A stretch of 53,531 nt of DNA from Tetrahymena elliotti 4EA. Its lineage: Eukaryota > Ciliophora > Oligohymenophorea > Hymenostomatida > Tetrahymenidae. The translations under genes and the position numbers were made by a program. Under the pieces are notes generated by a model. The model had not been told where the DNA came from. It saw nothing but the letters and a program-made list of their open reading frames with translations, and did not search any database. Positions 1-17,333 of the stretch are shown here, piece by piece. Position 1 is the stretch's first letter. Each line of letters begins with the position of its first letter. The stretch covers positions 929,953 to 983,483 of the forward strand of contig JH720295.1 in the NCBI GenBank assembly GCA_000231825.2, read 5' to 3'.

Positions 1-1204
1 AATGAATGAGCTAAACAAATTTTATGTAAACAAACTTAAATTAATTCATCGTTTGATTAAATTCAAGTGATTATTCATTCATTTAAAAATTCATAATTAA
101 TATTGAAACAATATTTTTACCAAAGAATTAGAGTCAAAGTTTAGATATTAGAGCATTTTGCTAAGGCAAATCCTAACCCTTATGAGCCCCTTTCACCAAT
201 ATCATTATCACTTTTAAAAAATCAAAAATATAAATATATTAAATTAAGAATGAGAAAAATATAAAAATTAGAACTAAATCAACATAAAAAAGTGGTGTAC
301 ATAAATTAAAATCTTTAAGAATTCATTTAAAAGTGAGTATTTAGAATTTAAACACTATTTCTACCTGAAATGAAACGTTAAAGTTAGAGATTTTATTATT
401 TTAAAGAAAGAATATAAATTTTACCCTAAATCAATGCTAAGATTTAAGTAAGAAGTTAAATGAGACCTTTTAACCTTTTAACAAATAAAAACATAAATAT
501 ATTTGTATTCGAATGGAATCAAAGTACATCTTTAAGATCAGTAAAATATTTTATATTTTATGTCAACATTAATTTTTTTTTCAAAATATGTTTAGATATT
601 AAATTGGATGAATATGAATTAATTAATTAACAATAATTATAGAAAATTAGATTAATTAACTGACTTCTCATATATTGTGGTATGGGGAGGGGAGAGGATC
701 TGGCTCAGAGCTTAAAAATTTTTAAAAATCAATTATGTGTAAAGATTTTTCTTAATTTTAAAAACCTTTCAGCTTTTAAAATTCACCCCCTTTCCTAGAA
801 ACACTGAAGAAGATAAATTACATTATTATATTTTTTTTGAATAATATTTTATGTAATAAACGCTTTTATGCAGTTTATGAGTTCAATATTAAAAAATCTA
901 AAACATAATCAAGATTTTTAATTAATTAATTTAGAATTTTATTTTTGAGATTTCTTTTGAAAAGATTACACTTTAATTTTGAAATTAAAACTCAAGGTTT
1001 CTTACTTTTAAAAACAAAAAATATTTTTTCTCCTTTTTAATAAATGATTTAAATGAAAAAGTTATGTTAAAGATAAGATATTCAAATATTTCAAAATTAA
1101 ATAATATTTTCTTACTAAATTGAGCAATTTTAAATGATTATCTCAGATAATATGGCTTGATAGAATATTAGATGATATATTTATTAATTTCATAAAAAAT
1201 TTTG
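1..1204. other. Intergenic, AT-rich
   Basis: No gene is supported here. Positions 139-216 hold a short coding-like block that resembles the repeated units at 17.2-19.3 kb: a conceptual FAK followed by Pro-rich, PLS and SLL elements. Around 680-712 there is an unusually G-rich run on the plus strand. Its complement reads as a Pro-rich peptide (EPDPLPSPYH) and may be another remnant of the same family. Confidence 0.4.
139..216 (+). repeat. Outlying copy of the PLS-LIE coding-like repeat
   Basis: Read from 139 with TAA/TAG as Gln, this block gives ILEHFAKANPNPYEPLSPIS followed by LSLL. It aligns without large gaps to the unit at 19194-19283 (IHFAKVEPNSDATFSSIDWS, then LL) and more loosely to the units at 17.2-18.6 kb. 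No start codon or splice context was found. It may be a dispersed remnant of the same element. Confidence 0.35.
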
Positions 1205-1864
1205 TCATAATTTAGAAGTGTTTATTTTAATCATTAAATTATCTATTAATGATTTTCTGTGTATAATATTTAATATTTGATCAATTAAGATGATTTATGA
1301 TTTACTTTATTTAGATTAGGATGTCAAAAATGTAAGTTTATGATAATAAATTGTTTGGTAATACAAAGCGAGTAGCAAAATGATGATAGATATGACATGA
1401 AGGGCTTAACTGAAATAATAATTTACTATGCATTAAATAGGACTTTATTTATATTAAGAAAGATATTCATTGATTTAGTTTATAATTGTAGTGAAAGTTA
1501 TTTAAATAGCCGTAAGTTGATAAGTATTAGTTAAGTAAAGCTATGAGGTTTAACTATTTGATTAATGATGTGAATATTTAGTTCTAAAGATGTAATTATA
1601 TTTTTGAAAAGATTATTAATTAAATAGCGCATCATTAAAAAGATACATCTCATTCAAAGGAATAGTATAACTACTAATTAATTAACTCATATTGTTTCTA
1701 GTCATATGTAAATAAACACTTTGAAAGGTAATAAAATAAGTAATTATTCTGATTAATTTTATTAGTAATACTAAAATAAAATTAATAATAGCTTGTTTAT
1801 TAAATAAAATAGAAATTAATTTGATATTCTTCTCTTCATCAATAATTTTGTCTTGGATCAACAT
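1205..1864 (-). CDS. Weak ORF, 219 codons, ciliate code only
   Basis: When TAA and TAG are read as Gln, the minus strand is open from ATG (1864) to TGA (1205-1207), about 219 residues. The peptide has one hydrophobic stretch near residues 25-50 and another near 155-175, with Gln/Ser/Asn-rich sequence between. I recognise no domain. TGA is rare in DNA this AT-rich, so an open run of this length can arise by chance. There is no splice structure, GC rise or neighbour to support it. It is listed only because nothing else explains this stretch. Confidence 0.18.
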
Positions 1865-2790
1865 TTATATTTACTAATTATTTTCTTTTTTTAAAAATTA
1901 AATTTTTATACCCAGGCTTAATAGATATTGATTTTTTATTTCTATTTTTAGGATTGAATAATGCTAATAAATAAGTTTCTTTTAAAAAAATGAGAAAGAA
2001 ATAATGAACAGATTTTCAAAAAAAAGCTATTTTTAGAAATTAAATTTTTTTGTATATAAATGCAAATTTTAGGAGAATTATCAAAAAAATTTAACAAATA
2101 GATAAATCGTTATAAATTGCTTAGAAAATAAACAGAATATTTAGAAAAATTATATGGCACTATTTAAATAAATTCTGGCATTTAATTAATCCAGATTTTT
2201 TTAAATTATGCACCTTTATTTACCTCTTTCTTTGTTTATTCTTTAATTATTAAGATTACTTATTATCTATTACTTTATCTCAATCAGTAAAACTCCACTA
2301 AAAATCTAGTGAAAACAAGAAATATTTTTAAATCTCCACATATAATATAAAATTTCATAAATTCATTAAAGTAAATGTGGGTTCGTTTTATCAAATAAAG
2401 TGCATTTTTATGTTTTAAATTAGAAAAAAAGAATGCATTTTAAATGAAAATGCTGAAAATGACTTTTTTTATAATTAATTTATTAAAATAGACAGGAAAT
2501 ATCATGTGAATAAGTTCGAAATGTAAAAGGGTTTAATTAATTAATAATTATATGAGTCCTTTATAAATATAAATTTATATCTTTTTATTTAAGGATAGAC
2601 ATCTAGTAAAGTCATATTGTTTGATTTGATTGTAACTAGTATAGAAACAGTTAATAAAAGTTGTTTCTTCAATCGCATTTTAATCTATAAAAAAAATTAT
2701 TTATAAACATTTCATAAATATAAAAAATTTATAAAGTCAAATACTTTATTTCCGTATTTATTTTATTTATAAGCCAACATTTTAAGAAAA
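1865..2790. other. Intergenic upstream of P-type ATPase
   Basis: About 0.9 kb of A+T-rich sequence precedes the ATPase start at 2791. It has many homopolymeric A and T runs. I see no gene, RNA or defined promoter motif. Confidence 0.5.
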
Positions 2791-6989
<4,199 letters not shown>

Positions 6990-7004
6990 ATGCATTCATT
7001 CTTT

Positions 7005-7796
7005 ACTTATAATAACCAGTAAAAAAAAAAAATAATTTTCTTCTTTAAATATAATTTCAAAACAATAATAATTTATAAATTCTACTTTATTCAAAATTTA
7101 ACTTATACTAAATAAAACATCTATTTTATATTTTTGTTTATTAATACTATAAATCCTTACTATTTAACATTCATATTACTCTACATTTCTCTTAATATAT
7201 CTAAAAAAATTTAAAAACTTGAATTGATCAGAATTTACTCTTAAATTTTAATATTTACAATAAATTTAATTAATTATTAATGATACATATTTTACCAGAA
7301 ATACTGTTGAGTAAATATTTATTCAATAAAATTTATACTTAAAATAGGCATAAATATTGAGATAGAGTGCTTGAAATTTATAAATGAGATAAAATGGGTA
7401 CATTTATTTATAATAACCAGTAAACAAATAAATAATTTTCTTCTTTAAATATAATTTCAAAGCAATATATTATTTAAAACTCTACTTTATTCAAAATTTA
7501 ACTAATAAATAAATAAAACATCTATTTTATATTTTTGTTTATAAATACTATTGATCCTTACTATTTAAAATTCATACTACTATTCATTTCTCTTAATATT
7601 TCTAAAAAAATGAGTAAATTTGAATTTATCAGAATTTACTCTTAAATAATAGTATTTACAATAAATTTAATTAATTATTAATGATACATATTTTATCAGA
7701 AATACTGCTGAGTAAAGATTTATTCAATAAAATTTATACTTTAAATAGACTGAAATATTGTGATAGAGTGCTTGAAATTTATAAATGTGATAAAAG
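7005..7796. repeat. Tandem direct duplication, about 400-bp unit
   Basis: Copy 1 (about 7005-7396) and copy 2 (about 7405-7796) align at a constant offset near 400 bases. Both begin with the same AATAACCAGTAAA motif (7011 and 7412) and both end around the ATGATACATATTTTA block (7281 and 7681). They differ by scattered substitutions and small indels, so the duplication is not very recent. It lies directly 3' of the ATPase stop. Confidence 0.85.
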
Positions 7797-7931
7797 CGTA
7801 ATTCTGTCAGAGAGAAATGTAATAGATAATATAAAAATTGCATACTATTTATTTTTAATTGAGTTATTTAAAACCTCTACTTAAACATACTAATAAAATA
7901 TATTATTTTATAATTTTAATTTCTCTATATG
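7681..7931 (+). CDS. Doubtful short ORF inside the duplicated unit
   Basis: ATG 7681 opens a reading frame of about 83 codons in copy 2 if TAA is Gln. The matching stretch of copy 1 (from 7281) has two in-frame TGA codons. The peptide (MIHILSEILLSKDLFNKIYT at its start) has no recognised domain. Loss of the frame in the sister copy argues against a functional gene, or makes copy 1 a pseudogene. Very low confidence. Confidence 0.13.
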
Positions 7932-8999
7932 AATTTATGAAATAAGTAAAGAGCTTTTGATATTTAAAAATGATGTATTTTCAATTGAGTTGTAAGCAAT
8001 CGAAAATATCTAAAATGAATATTGCTAATATCAAATATTAATCATTTAAAAATTAATATTATAGATTAGGTGGAACTATAATTATAATTAATTTAATTTG
8101 ATTAAATATAGATAAAATGTATTTGTTAAAAGACTCGCACAACAAATCATATTTTAGTGTGAATTATTATTATTAAATCTAAAAAGAAAAGGATAATATT
8201 TGGGTTTTTATCAATTAAAAAAATAAAAATATTTGTTTAAATAATCAATTAAACTCTGAATTTTATATATTCTTAAATAATTGAGCTTTTATTTTAATTT
8301 TTAAGTGAAAAAAAACTTATTTTCCTTTTTTAAATGAAAAAAAAATATTTTTTTCCCTCTCTTTCTCTCTTTGTTATTTTGATTGAGTAAGTGGTTGTTA
8401 ATGATTATTTTGGCTGCTTTGAATGTTCATTTTTATTTTTTTTATATTGATTTGAAGAAAAATTTAAACATAAAATAAGTAATAGTTTTTTTTATTTGAT
8501 TAATAATTAAATTTCCTTTATAATAATTAAATTTCCTTTAAAATCTTGAACAAAGAAATTAACAAGAATAACTAAATTTTTCTTCAAAGTTTTTGAACTA
8601 TTTTTTTTGTTATTTAAAATATATACTATTTTATTAAAATCTTTAGAATAAAACAAAAAGAAAATAACCATTACATGGAATTAAAAAATACATAAAATTA
8701 AAAATATCTTATTTAATTTATTTGAAAAAGAATAAATTTCAAATTCAGATTTTTTTCAATTAAATTAAGTTAATTAAAGTTTTTTAGTTTATGTAATAAT
8801 TTATTTAACCATTATCTAAACTGATTTATTTATATAAACATAAAATTTTTCTAGCATTTATTTTTTTTATTTAATTTGTTAAGCTCAAGCTTTTTAAAAT
8901 AAATGTGAAAAACTATTTCATTTAGAAGAACATTTTTTTAAGATATTTTTTATTTTGAATGAAACTCTTTTCTGAGACGAAAAATAACATTTTTTAAAA
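7932..8999. other. Intergenic, no gene seen
   Basis: This stretch consists of poly-A and poly-T tracts with a pyrimidine-rich run near 8350-8375 and a short duplicated TAATAATTAAATTTCCTTTA at 8501-8540. Nothing coding was found on either strand. Confidence 0.5.
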
Positions 9000-9480
9000 T
9001 CAGATTAACAAACTTTGTATGGCTGAAAAGATTTTCTTTTTACTGGGAACTGTTGTTTTCATCATCTTAGACAAGTGTTCAAAGTTGAAGCCTAAAGGGA
9101 TATGATCAACTCCAGCCTTTTGCTCCTATATAATGGGAAAAAATAATTAATAAATTGTTAACTAAAATTTTTAGATTTGTTTATTAACTAAATTTATTAA
9201 TATTGATTAAAAGTAAAATATTTCTAAAGCGTTTTCAAAATCAAAATTTCTATCATAAAGAAGAGAAAATATTTTAAAGATCTTTTCATTTTGAAACACT
9301 TTTCTTTGTAATTTTGATTCAAAAGTTCATGAATTATTTTGAATTTAAAAAAGAGTAAGACTTTATATAGTCAAAATTTATTTGTGATTTAATATTGTTA
9401 CTTTTGATTTTGCTGAAAAATTGTCTTTTTTTTGTAAATATAATTGCGGTTAAAAAAAGACAATTAAAGTAGTTGTTCCA
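9000..9480 (-). pseudogene. Possible minus-strand gene fragment with a frameshift
   Basis: The best part is a candidate last exon, 9125 down to 9000. It follows a TATATAG acceptor and encodes 41 residues (start EQKAGVDHIPLGFNFEHLSK) ending in TGA. It is richer in G+C than its surroundings. Upstream, coding-like sequence runs from about 9480 to 9193. It includes INFDYIKSYSFLNSKQFMNF and, in a frame shifted by one base at a TTTT run near 9317, QRKVFQNEKIFKIFSLLYDR. Removing one T would join the two frames; TTT TGA stands at the junction. No start, full exon set or family was recognised. It may be a decayed gene, a sequencing indel or a gene whose introns I have misread. It is divergent from the PAS-membrane gene at 9679. 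Confidence 0.3.
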
Positions 9481-9678
9481 TCAATCAGTAATATTAGTTT
9501 AATAATCATTCATTTATTCATAAAAAAGAGGTAGAAATATCATAAGATTACCTACAGTAATAAGATAGAAACTTCATTTATTAAATGTATTTTTTAAGAA
9601 AAATTAATCAGTAATTGAATATCCAAAAATTAATTAATTAAAAAACAAGTAAAATATAAAATAGCATAAAAGACTTAA

Positions 9679-12600
9679 ATGAATAGCATTAACAATAGCA
9701 TTAAAAAGTATTTCTTTTAGCTCTTTTAAACAATTTTAGAGATCATAGAAGATAAGCCAAACTTTCTAATTAGCAAGAAAATTTATTGCATACTGATGAC
9801 CATCAATATATTTCAAATTAGTGGGTATGTTTTTTGTACTTCAGGCAAAAGATTATTTTATGATCAGAAAATTAAAATTGTTGCACATGTAAACGAAGTT
9901 TCAACAGGGACATTCTTACTTCTCCTGAAAGGAAATGATAATTTGACAATTTTCTTCTTTTTGGTAATATGCTTTGTGGTCTACTTTTATACCTCTTACA
10001 TAGTGTTTCTCAACTACGTTAAAAATGAATAAAGATCATGGTACTTATAAAACAAGAAAAGCTTTATGAAAATTAATCAGATGCTTATTATTTTTTTTAC
10101 TATTTATTATTGGATTTTTCTGACTCCCTTCACAGAAATAGGACTAGGAATGCTTTCCTGCAATGAGAATGCCTTCCTTTAAGAATACAGATAGAAGGGA
10201 AACTGCAGTGATAAACCATAAATTTGGAATGTTTTAGGGGGTGTAGCTGTAGTTTTATCTGTGACTACTAATATCCTTATTAGCTTTTTTTTTAGAAATT
10301 ATGAATTCTGTGAGAGTAACCTATTGAAGAGGCGATTTGCATATCTATAAATTCCAATAATATTTTCGTTTTTCTTTTTATAAATGCTCTATTATTTAGG
10401 AGAAGTCCTTCCTACTTACTTTAGATATATTATGGTTTAAGTCATGGGTATATCTATGATTCTTGATATATTCCTTAACTTTCCTTATAGAGATTAAGTC
10501 ATCTCAATTTTTTATATCATAGGAACCTCCTTCTTTTGGGTTAGTCATACTATTTTGACAATATTTTATAATGTTGCTTCATTTTAAAGTACAGAGCTAT
10601 TCTATTTAATGAGTTTCTCAATTGTTCTTGTTGCTTTTGTAATATATTCTATAACGAAATATCAATATTATTCTGTAATTAATATTGCAGGCTCTTCAAC
10701 TCAATTTTCATCAAGGTAAACATTAAATTAATATCTAGAATAACTTTCAAAAATTTACTCTAAAAATAAATAAATAAAATCAAGCTAATTTTTAGCAAAG
10801 AAGAATATCTTTGATTTAAAATAAATTGAATAATTTTGTAAGAATAACATAATCCAAATTTAAAAGGGAAGTATGATATTTTTTCAATAAGGATACTGAA
10901 TATTAATACATACTTTATCTTTTTAGAGTGATACTTCTGCTTACAAAATTCAAAAGAAAAATATTTTTGATAATTATTTTTGTTGCGAAATGAATAAATT
11001 AATTCGGTTGTGTTTACTGATTAAAAATTTGAGTAAATTTAATTATCATTAACTATTAAAAAAAATTTTGGTTTATTAATTAATTTTTATTCGCTTTTAT
11101 AATTTAAAGCAACATTTTGAATAATTTTGATTTTTACTTGGAATAATTTTGGCTTGCAGGCTAGTAGGCTTAAAAAGATGATAAAAATAAATTTAATTTA
11201 CTCCATATAGTCTCTTAACACAAAGAGCACTGTATGAGGGAGATATGTAACTGCAAGCAAGAAGATTTATATGATGAAAAACGCTAACTTAATGTTTAGC
11301 TTGTGTTAAATATAATTGATACTCTATTTAGTGATTGCTTGAAAAGCAAGGCAGCAATTAAAAACAGAGCTACTAGAGAACATTTATTTATGAAATATAT
11401 TACATTTATTGCTAAATTCTAGAGAAATCCCCTTCGCTCTTATTATGAGTTAAAAAAATACTTCAAAATACATCCAAATGATAATTCATCGTATTTTATT
11501 GGAGTCTCATAAGTATTAGGAAGAATGTTCAAATAAATGATAATCGCTCAATAAGAGCTTCTTTATTCAGTTAAAATATTGGAATAAAAATCAACTTTTA
11601 ACCAAAAAGTAACTCTTTCCATAAATGATATCCTCAAAACTTAAGAAATAAAAAATACTTTAATCCCTCTTCTTGCTTAATACACTAATCATAAACTTAA
11701 TTTTTACAAGAAATTAAAGTTAAGTGTGACTTCCTTTGATAGTCTCAGAAATATCTCAAAAGACCTTTATAAATAATCATTGAAATTAATTTATTAATTT
11801 AATCAGTATTAGCAATACTTTTCTGAAATTTCTAAAATAGAACCAAATTTTATCTTACAAAAAGTAATTTTTATTTTAAATTAATCTTCCTCTAAAAAAG
11901 AAATTCATTTGATTAAAATTATTATCAATTCCAATAATATGAATGAAAAAATTATTAATTTTATAAACAAGATTCTTTAGATCTTTTAGATTGTCATTTT
12001 TAATGAAGTAAAGAAACCTTTGTAGTTAGAGACAGAAATGATTTAATTAATATAAAAAGGATCTGCTAGGCCGTCTGATGAATTAAATTCCTTTAATCTA
12101 GTTGGCGGAAACATAATAACAATTTTTATAAGTGTTAATTAAAATTATAAAATTTTAAATCAACCAAACAGCTAATTAACTAACTTTTTTGGATATAATT
12201 AAATTGAGTTTTCTTCCATAAAAAAGATTGAGGATCTTATGCCTAATTATATCTCAAAAATACACTCATAATTAATTAGTGGATTCATTCATAAAGGCCA
12301 CTCTTAAATCTTATCATCATGCAATCAAGTCTTTTCTCAAAACAAAAATGGGTTCATATTTCCTGTTAATTTATAAATATCTATCAATTACTCCTTTTAA
12401 GATGATTTTAGAATGAGCGCAACTCTTTTAAAGCGTATTACTTAGCAAGGATATATTATTTTCAACTAAGTTGGAAAAATAGAAGGGGTAGATCAAATTT
12501 TCTTTTCTAATTACTTCGATCTTAAAATCCAAGATGAAAAAGATGAAGAAAAACCAACTTCAAGCTTTGTAAAATTTATTTATTAAGATTTATATATATC

Positions 12601-15600
12601 TAACATTTCTATTATAAAAAGTAAGATGAGCAGTAGTCTCTAATATTGAAGGAAATACACAAACTTAATGTTTTTATGTTTATGCCATGTCTAATAAAGG
12701 TTTTGAAAGAATTTTACTAATAATTTTCAACCTAAAAAAGCACCAGTAATGATTTTTAGGCCAATTCAAGTAAAGTTAGTAATAATAATCACACAAATTT
12801 AAAATCTATCTGTAGAAGATAGATATTCAATAAAAATGATGTTAAGATAGAAATACCTTTTAACTTGATTGAGCTCAATTAATCTTTTGAATAAAAATTT
12901 TTAACTTAAAAGTAAATAAACTAAGTAGATTCTAACAAAACCTTAAAAAGCTCATTTTCTAATTTGGATATAATCAAATTTCATTACCAATTTTACAAAG
13001 CATAGATCAACGTATATCTTTTTTAATTTTTTTTACTTTTATATTATTGGATTGGTGATCTATTTAAATATACCATAATGACTTTAAAAACTGTCTTTAA
13101 AAAATACATTTCTATTACTTTTTATAAAAATTGATTTTAAATTTTGAGCAAACACAAAATCTTTTGATAAATAATAATATGGTAGTATTTAGGTAGATAA
13201 TATTAGATTATATTAATTTTTAATATAAATAATTTTTTTAAGAATAAATACTAAAGACAAATAGAAAAATATTTCAATAGACTTTTAAAAATATTAAACA
13301 TATTGTTTAAAATTATTAAATTTTGTAATAAATAGGAATGGAACAAAACTAATTGCCTGAAGAATGAAACTTATTCAGCTAATTTAATTGTTGATGTAAT
13401 AAATAGCTCAAATTCAAATTATCAACATATTGTAGAAAACTAAGAGTTTATTTTTGTGTTAGAAATTAATGACTTGAAATAGGTAAAGCAAAAAGTTATA
13501 AATACAGAAGATCTTAATGAAAAACTATAAAATAAAAATTTCTAACAAACTGCTAAAGAAATTGATAATATTTATTAGGAATCTTATTAATTTGAAACTT
13601 CTCTAGATAATTCAGATTCTTTAGATGCAAAAAGTATATTTTCAAATCAAAATGCGAAATAATGCAATAATGATTTTCATCAATAAAACAATACTCAAAA
13701 TAAAATCTAAAAAACAAATATTTTTTATCAAAGCTCAAGTTAATTAGCAAAACAGAATAACTCTTAATAGAAATTAAACTCAGAAAACCAAAAACCTACT
13801 AGTTTAAATTTAATCTAATATAATTAAGATCCCAAATTAGAATATAATTTAAATCTTAACAGATCTCAAATAGATGAAAGTATGAATAATATTTAATCTA
13901 AAGAAAATATCATCTAGGAAGACACTATTATTATGAATTTAATGAGCTAAATTGGATCAAGTAGAAATCTACTTGTTTAAAATTAATAGGAATTAATTTT
14001 TTTAAGTCCCAGAGTGTTAAAACACCATCAAGATTAAAATAATAACAAATTTAAATAAGAAAATGAGAAGATATTCTCACCTGATGATAAATAAATTAAT
14101 CAATTAAATTGCTAAACAGCTTAGCTTATTTCACACTAAAACAATTTAAATAGTCCTTACTCTGTTTAAATTCCAATTCAAAATTACCAGTAATTAGAGA
14201 AAAGTCCTCGTTCTAAAATTCAAAGTAAAAAGGATAGTTTTTAACTTCTTAATTTATTTAGATAAAAATAAAAATAGAATTATTTTGTTAAAAATTAAAA
14301 TAATACAGTTGCAGCCAAACTAAATAATAGCATTTAAAATAAGTTTAATTCATATTAAGAAAATTAAAAAATGTTAACAAGCCTTGAGAAAAACACACTT
14401 TCTCAACCAACAAATAATACAGATAAATAAGGAAAAGATGACATAAATTTCGAATAATAAATATTAATTGAAAATATTCATGATGGTTCATCTACAACTT
14501 CATCTAGTTCATCTAGATAAAACATGAATTTAAATAAAATCATTCACAAAAAATCAATCAGAAGTAATTCAAAGATCATTACATTAATCAGTAAAAAATT
14601 TATTAAAATTATTTTTATTTTTTATTAAAACATATTAATTATCAAAAACAGTTTTTAACATTTTGTCATTTGTCTGTATTACTTTAGTATATCACATCTT
14701 GATATAAATACAACTAAATTAAGTGAGAGATTCTTTAAATGTAAGCTAAGAAAAATCCTTATTGGGTTAATAATATGATTAATAAGCTTTGACTTAGCTT
14801 ATAAAATATGAATACAATAAAAATATTCTACCCAAAGATTTAGAAAATGTGGTGGCATCTTTCAATCAATCCTTTTGCAATTAAATTGCATCAAATTTCT
14901 AAAAAGAGCTTCAAAAAAACATTTAAAATATAATATAAATCAGCCAAGCTCACTAGTAAATGTAAGTTTCAATCTTTTCATCAATGTAATTCATTTCCAA
15001 TTACTTTTTCCTTTACTATAATTAAAAATTTTATTTAAGTACCAATAAGTTTCCTTAAAATACCAATAAAAACCTCACTCAAATAAATAGTTAAAATTTT
15101 TATTAATTTTTAATTGTAAATAATCAATTTTTTACTAGATTTGTTAGAGTATTTATGCAAATACACATTAAATATTTATTATTATTTTAAATTTTTGATA
15201 ATTTACTAAATTAGTTTTATTATTCTAAATAGTTAAAAAACCTAAGTTTAGATGGAATAAATAGAATTTTATTTTTTAGCTGCATAAAAAATGAAATCCG
15301 TTTGCGAATAATCTTCACAACAATAAAACAATTAAAATTAAATAAACAGTATCTACTTTATGTACGATAATTTGATAGAAATTTCATCTAATTTGAAAGA
15401 GTTTATTGACAGAAACATAGAATTGCATAAGTCAAATATTGACTAACTATAAAAAAATGTATTTTGGATATTACTAATAACTTGTATAGTATTTATAATA
15501 ACTTCGATTCTTTCAATTCCCTTAATTAAACAAATAAATAAATACTAAGAAATTATTTATTTCACCTTTTCTAGGACTACTTTAGAAGAAACAGAAAAAG

Positions 15601-16703
15601 AAATAGCTAAATTAGAGTTATTTAATAAAAACTTAATTAATCAAGATAATAGTTGGATGGAATATAATTTTTGTAGCGATTTCATTTTAGATAAAACGAC
15701 TTAAGAATTCAACTCAAAAGAAAGCTCTACAGCTCATTCAATTTCTAATGTTTTAAGATAAAAAAAGTTAAAAAAAGACAATAATAGTAATTAACAATAG
15801 AACATAAACTCTAAAATGAATGACTCAAAGCTATCTATTTTTAAATACTTTATCTAACTTACATTTTTTGGTTTTACTTTTGTTTGCTTTTTTACAGCCT
15901 CTATCATCTTTTTTTATAGATAGCATTCTTATTTGAAATAACAACTAGATGTCTTCAACACAACAATGAAAGCTAGATTATCTTTTCAATCAATACTAAC
16001 TACAAGCGAAATAGCTTTTAGAAAAGATATGATCTTATCGGTAGACTAAAATTTTCCTTTTGATAAGAATGAACAATCTGTAAATATTTTCTAAAAAGAT
16101 ATTGAAATTTTAAGCTCATACACTACATATATGTCAAATGCAATATAAGATACAAGTATTTTTGATAATCAAAGCATAAATTATCTATAAAGCCTATTTA
16201 ATTAGAGTTTATGTGATAAATTCTAAAATGAAGAAGTATGTTAGAGCACAAATAATTCAACAACAAAAGAAAATGTAATAAATGGATTCTTTTCAGTGAT
16301 TTCTAGCTATCTAAATTACTTTTAGCAATTCAACTAACTTCTTTAAAGTGGATTAAGTCAAGGCTAAATTACAAAACTCTCTTGGGAATACTCTTCTTAA
16401 GATTAATATAAATATCTTATTGCTTATGGCTTCTAATTACCTGCTGAAACTTTTGGTTTAATTTAAAATTAATTATATTCTCTCATAAGAGATTTAATTA
16501 AGTTAATTTAACAGTTCTATACCTTCTACATGATAATTGGAGAAATTATTTTGATCTTTATCTGGATTATATTCAGTTTTTATTTCAAGCAAAAAATTAA
16601 ATTAGATGTAAAATCTACTCAATTTGCTCTCACTTGTTTACCATTTTAAAAAGCTTAAGAAGACACAACAATTCATCTGCTTAGATCTATTTTAAAATAC
16701 TGA
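9679..16703 (+). CDS. Large multi-pass membrane protein with PAS-like domain, TmcB-like (copy A)
   Basis: Exons are 9679-10715, 11110-11863, 11972-12568, 12622-13011, 13336-14590, 14652-14985 and 15233-16703. They total 5838 nt, exactly in frame, for 1945 aa. Residues 1-345 hold about eight membrane helices. A Cys-rich segment (CMREICNCK) and a helical region follow. The exon 3 region (about 600-795) carries a PAS-like stretch: GYNQIEFSSIKKIEDLMP, then IHSQLISGFIHKG. The middle (about 930-1340) is Gln/Asn/Ser-rich low complexity ending in a Ser run. Three or four more membrane segments follow near residues 1347-1365, 1505-1530, 1655-1680 and 1880-1905. Such architecture is seen in the ciliate proteins annotated as tiny macrocysts (TmcB)-like; their function in ciliates is not established, and sensing at the membrane is only a guess. 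The start is chosen because it matches copy B residue for residue. The exons were confirmed by comparison with copy B. Confidence 0.85.
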
Positions 16704-17228
16704 TAAATTAATTACTAAATATATCTAATATTAACTCAAGAATATAGAAAGGATTATTTAGGAAAAAGTATTCCAAGTTTTATTATTATTTTACGAATAT
16801 TTTTTTTATAGTTAAATATATAAATATTGATTTTGATTATATAGATTTTGTTCATTTTAAACTATTCAGAATCATGCTTAATTAAAAAAATTCAAACTTA
16901 TAAAAATAAAAAACAAAAAAGAATTTATCTTTCTATTCAAGAAAATAAATTTAAACAATATGAAAGAAAGTAATATTTAATATAAAAAGCAGTTCTTAAA
17001 ACTTAAATTTCAAAGAATTTAATGATTTTTATTATTTATAATTTTTGCATACAAAAATACACTAAATAAAATGAAATCCAGTTTAAAAATTAAAGAAAAC
17101 ATTGGACATTCAATTTCAAAAATAGAGAAACCAATATTTTGTTGAAATAAAATCTTATTTAATAATATTAACTTATATTTCTTTAATTGTTTAAATAAAA
17201 CGAAAAGAATTTAATTTTTTATTTATAG
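16704..17228. other. 3' flank of copy A, no gene seen
   Basis: A+T-rich sequence follows the TGA of copy A. It contains many in-frame stops in all frames and no recognisable exon. Confidence 0.45.
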
Positions 17229-17333
17229 CATAAAAGAATATTTAAGTATGAAAGCTTAGTACAACGATTAACAAAGGAACACAAACCCGAAGCACCCTTG
17301 TCCCTAATAGAGTTTTCACTTTTATTTTATTGA
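17229..17333 (+). repeat. Coding-like repeat unit 1
   Basis: The unit follows a TTTATAG acceptor-like site. It reads YESLVQRLTKEHKPEAPLSL, then IEFSLLFY, and ends in TGA at 17331. Compared with units 2 and 4, the PLS-[LM]-IE-[FL] core differs mainly at third codon positions, the pattern expected from protein-level constraint. No start codon is evident. Confidence 0.45.

Noticed and set aside
10716..11109. Small extra exon after the inner TTTTTAG site near 10795
   Set aside because: Its frame meets TGA, and the sequence has no counterpart in copy B, whose intron lies at the same place.
13553..13750. Minus-strand ORF of 65 codons
   Set aside because: Antisense to exon 5 of copy A, with the same cause.
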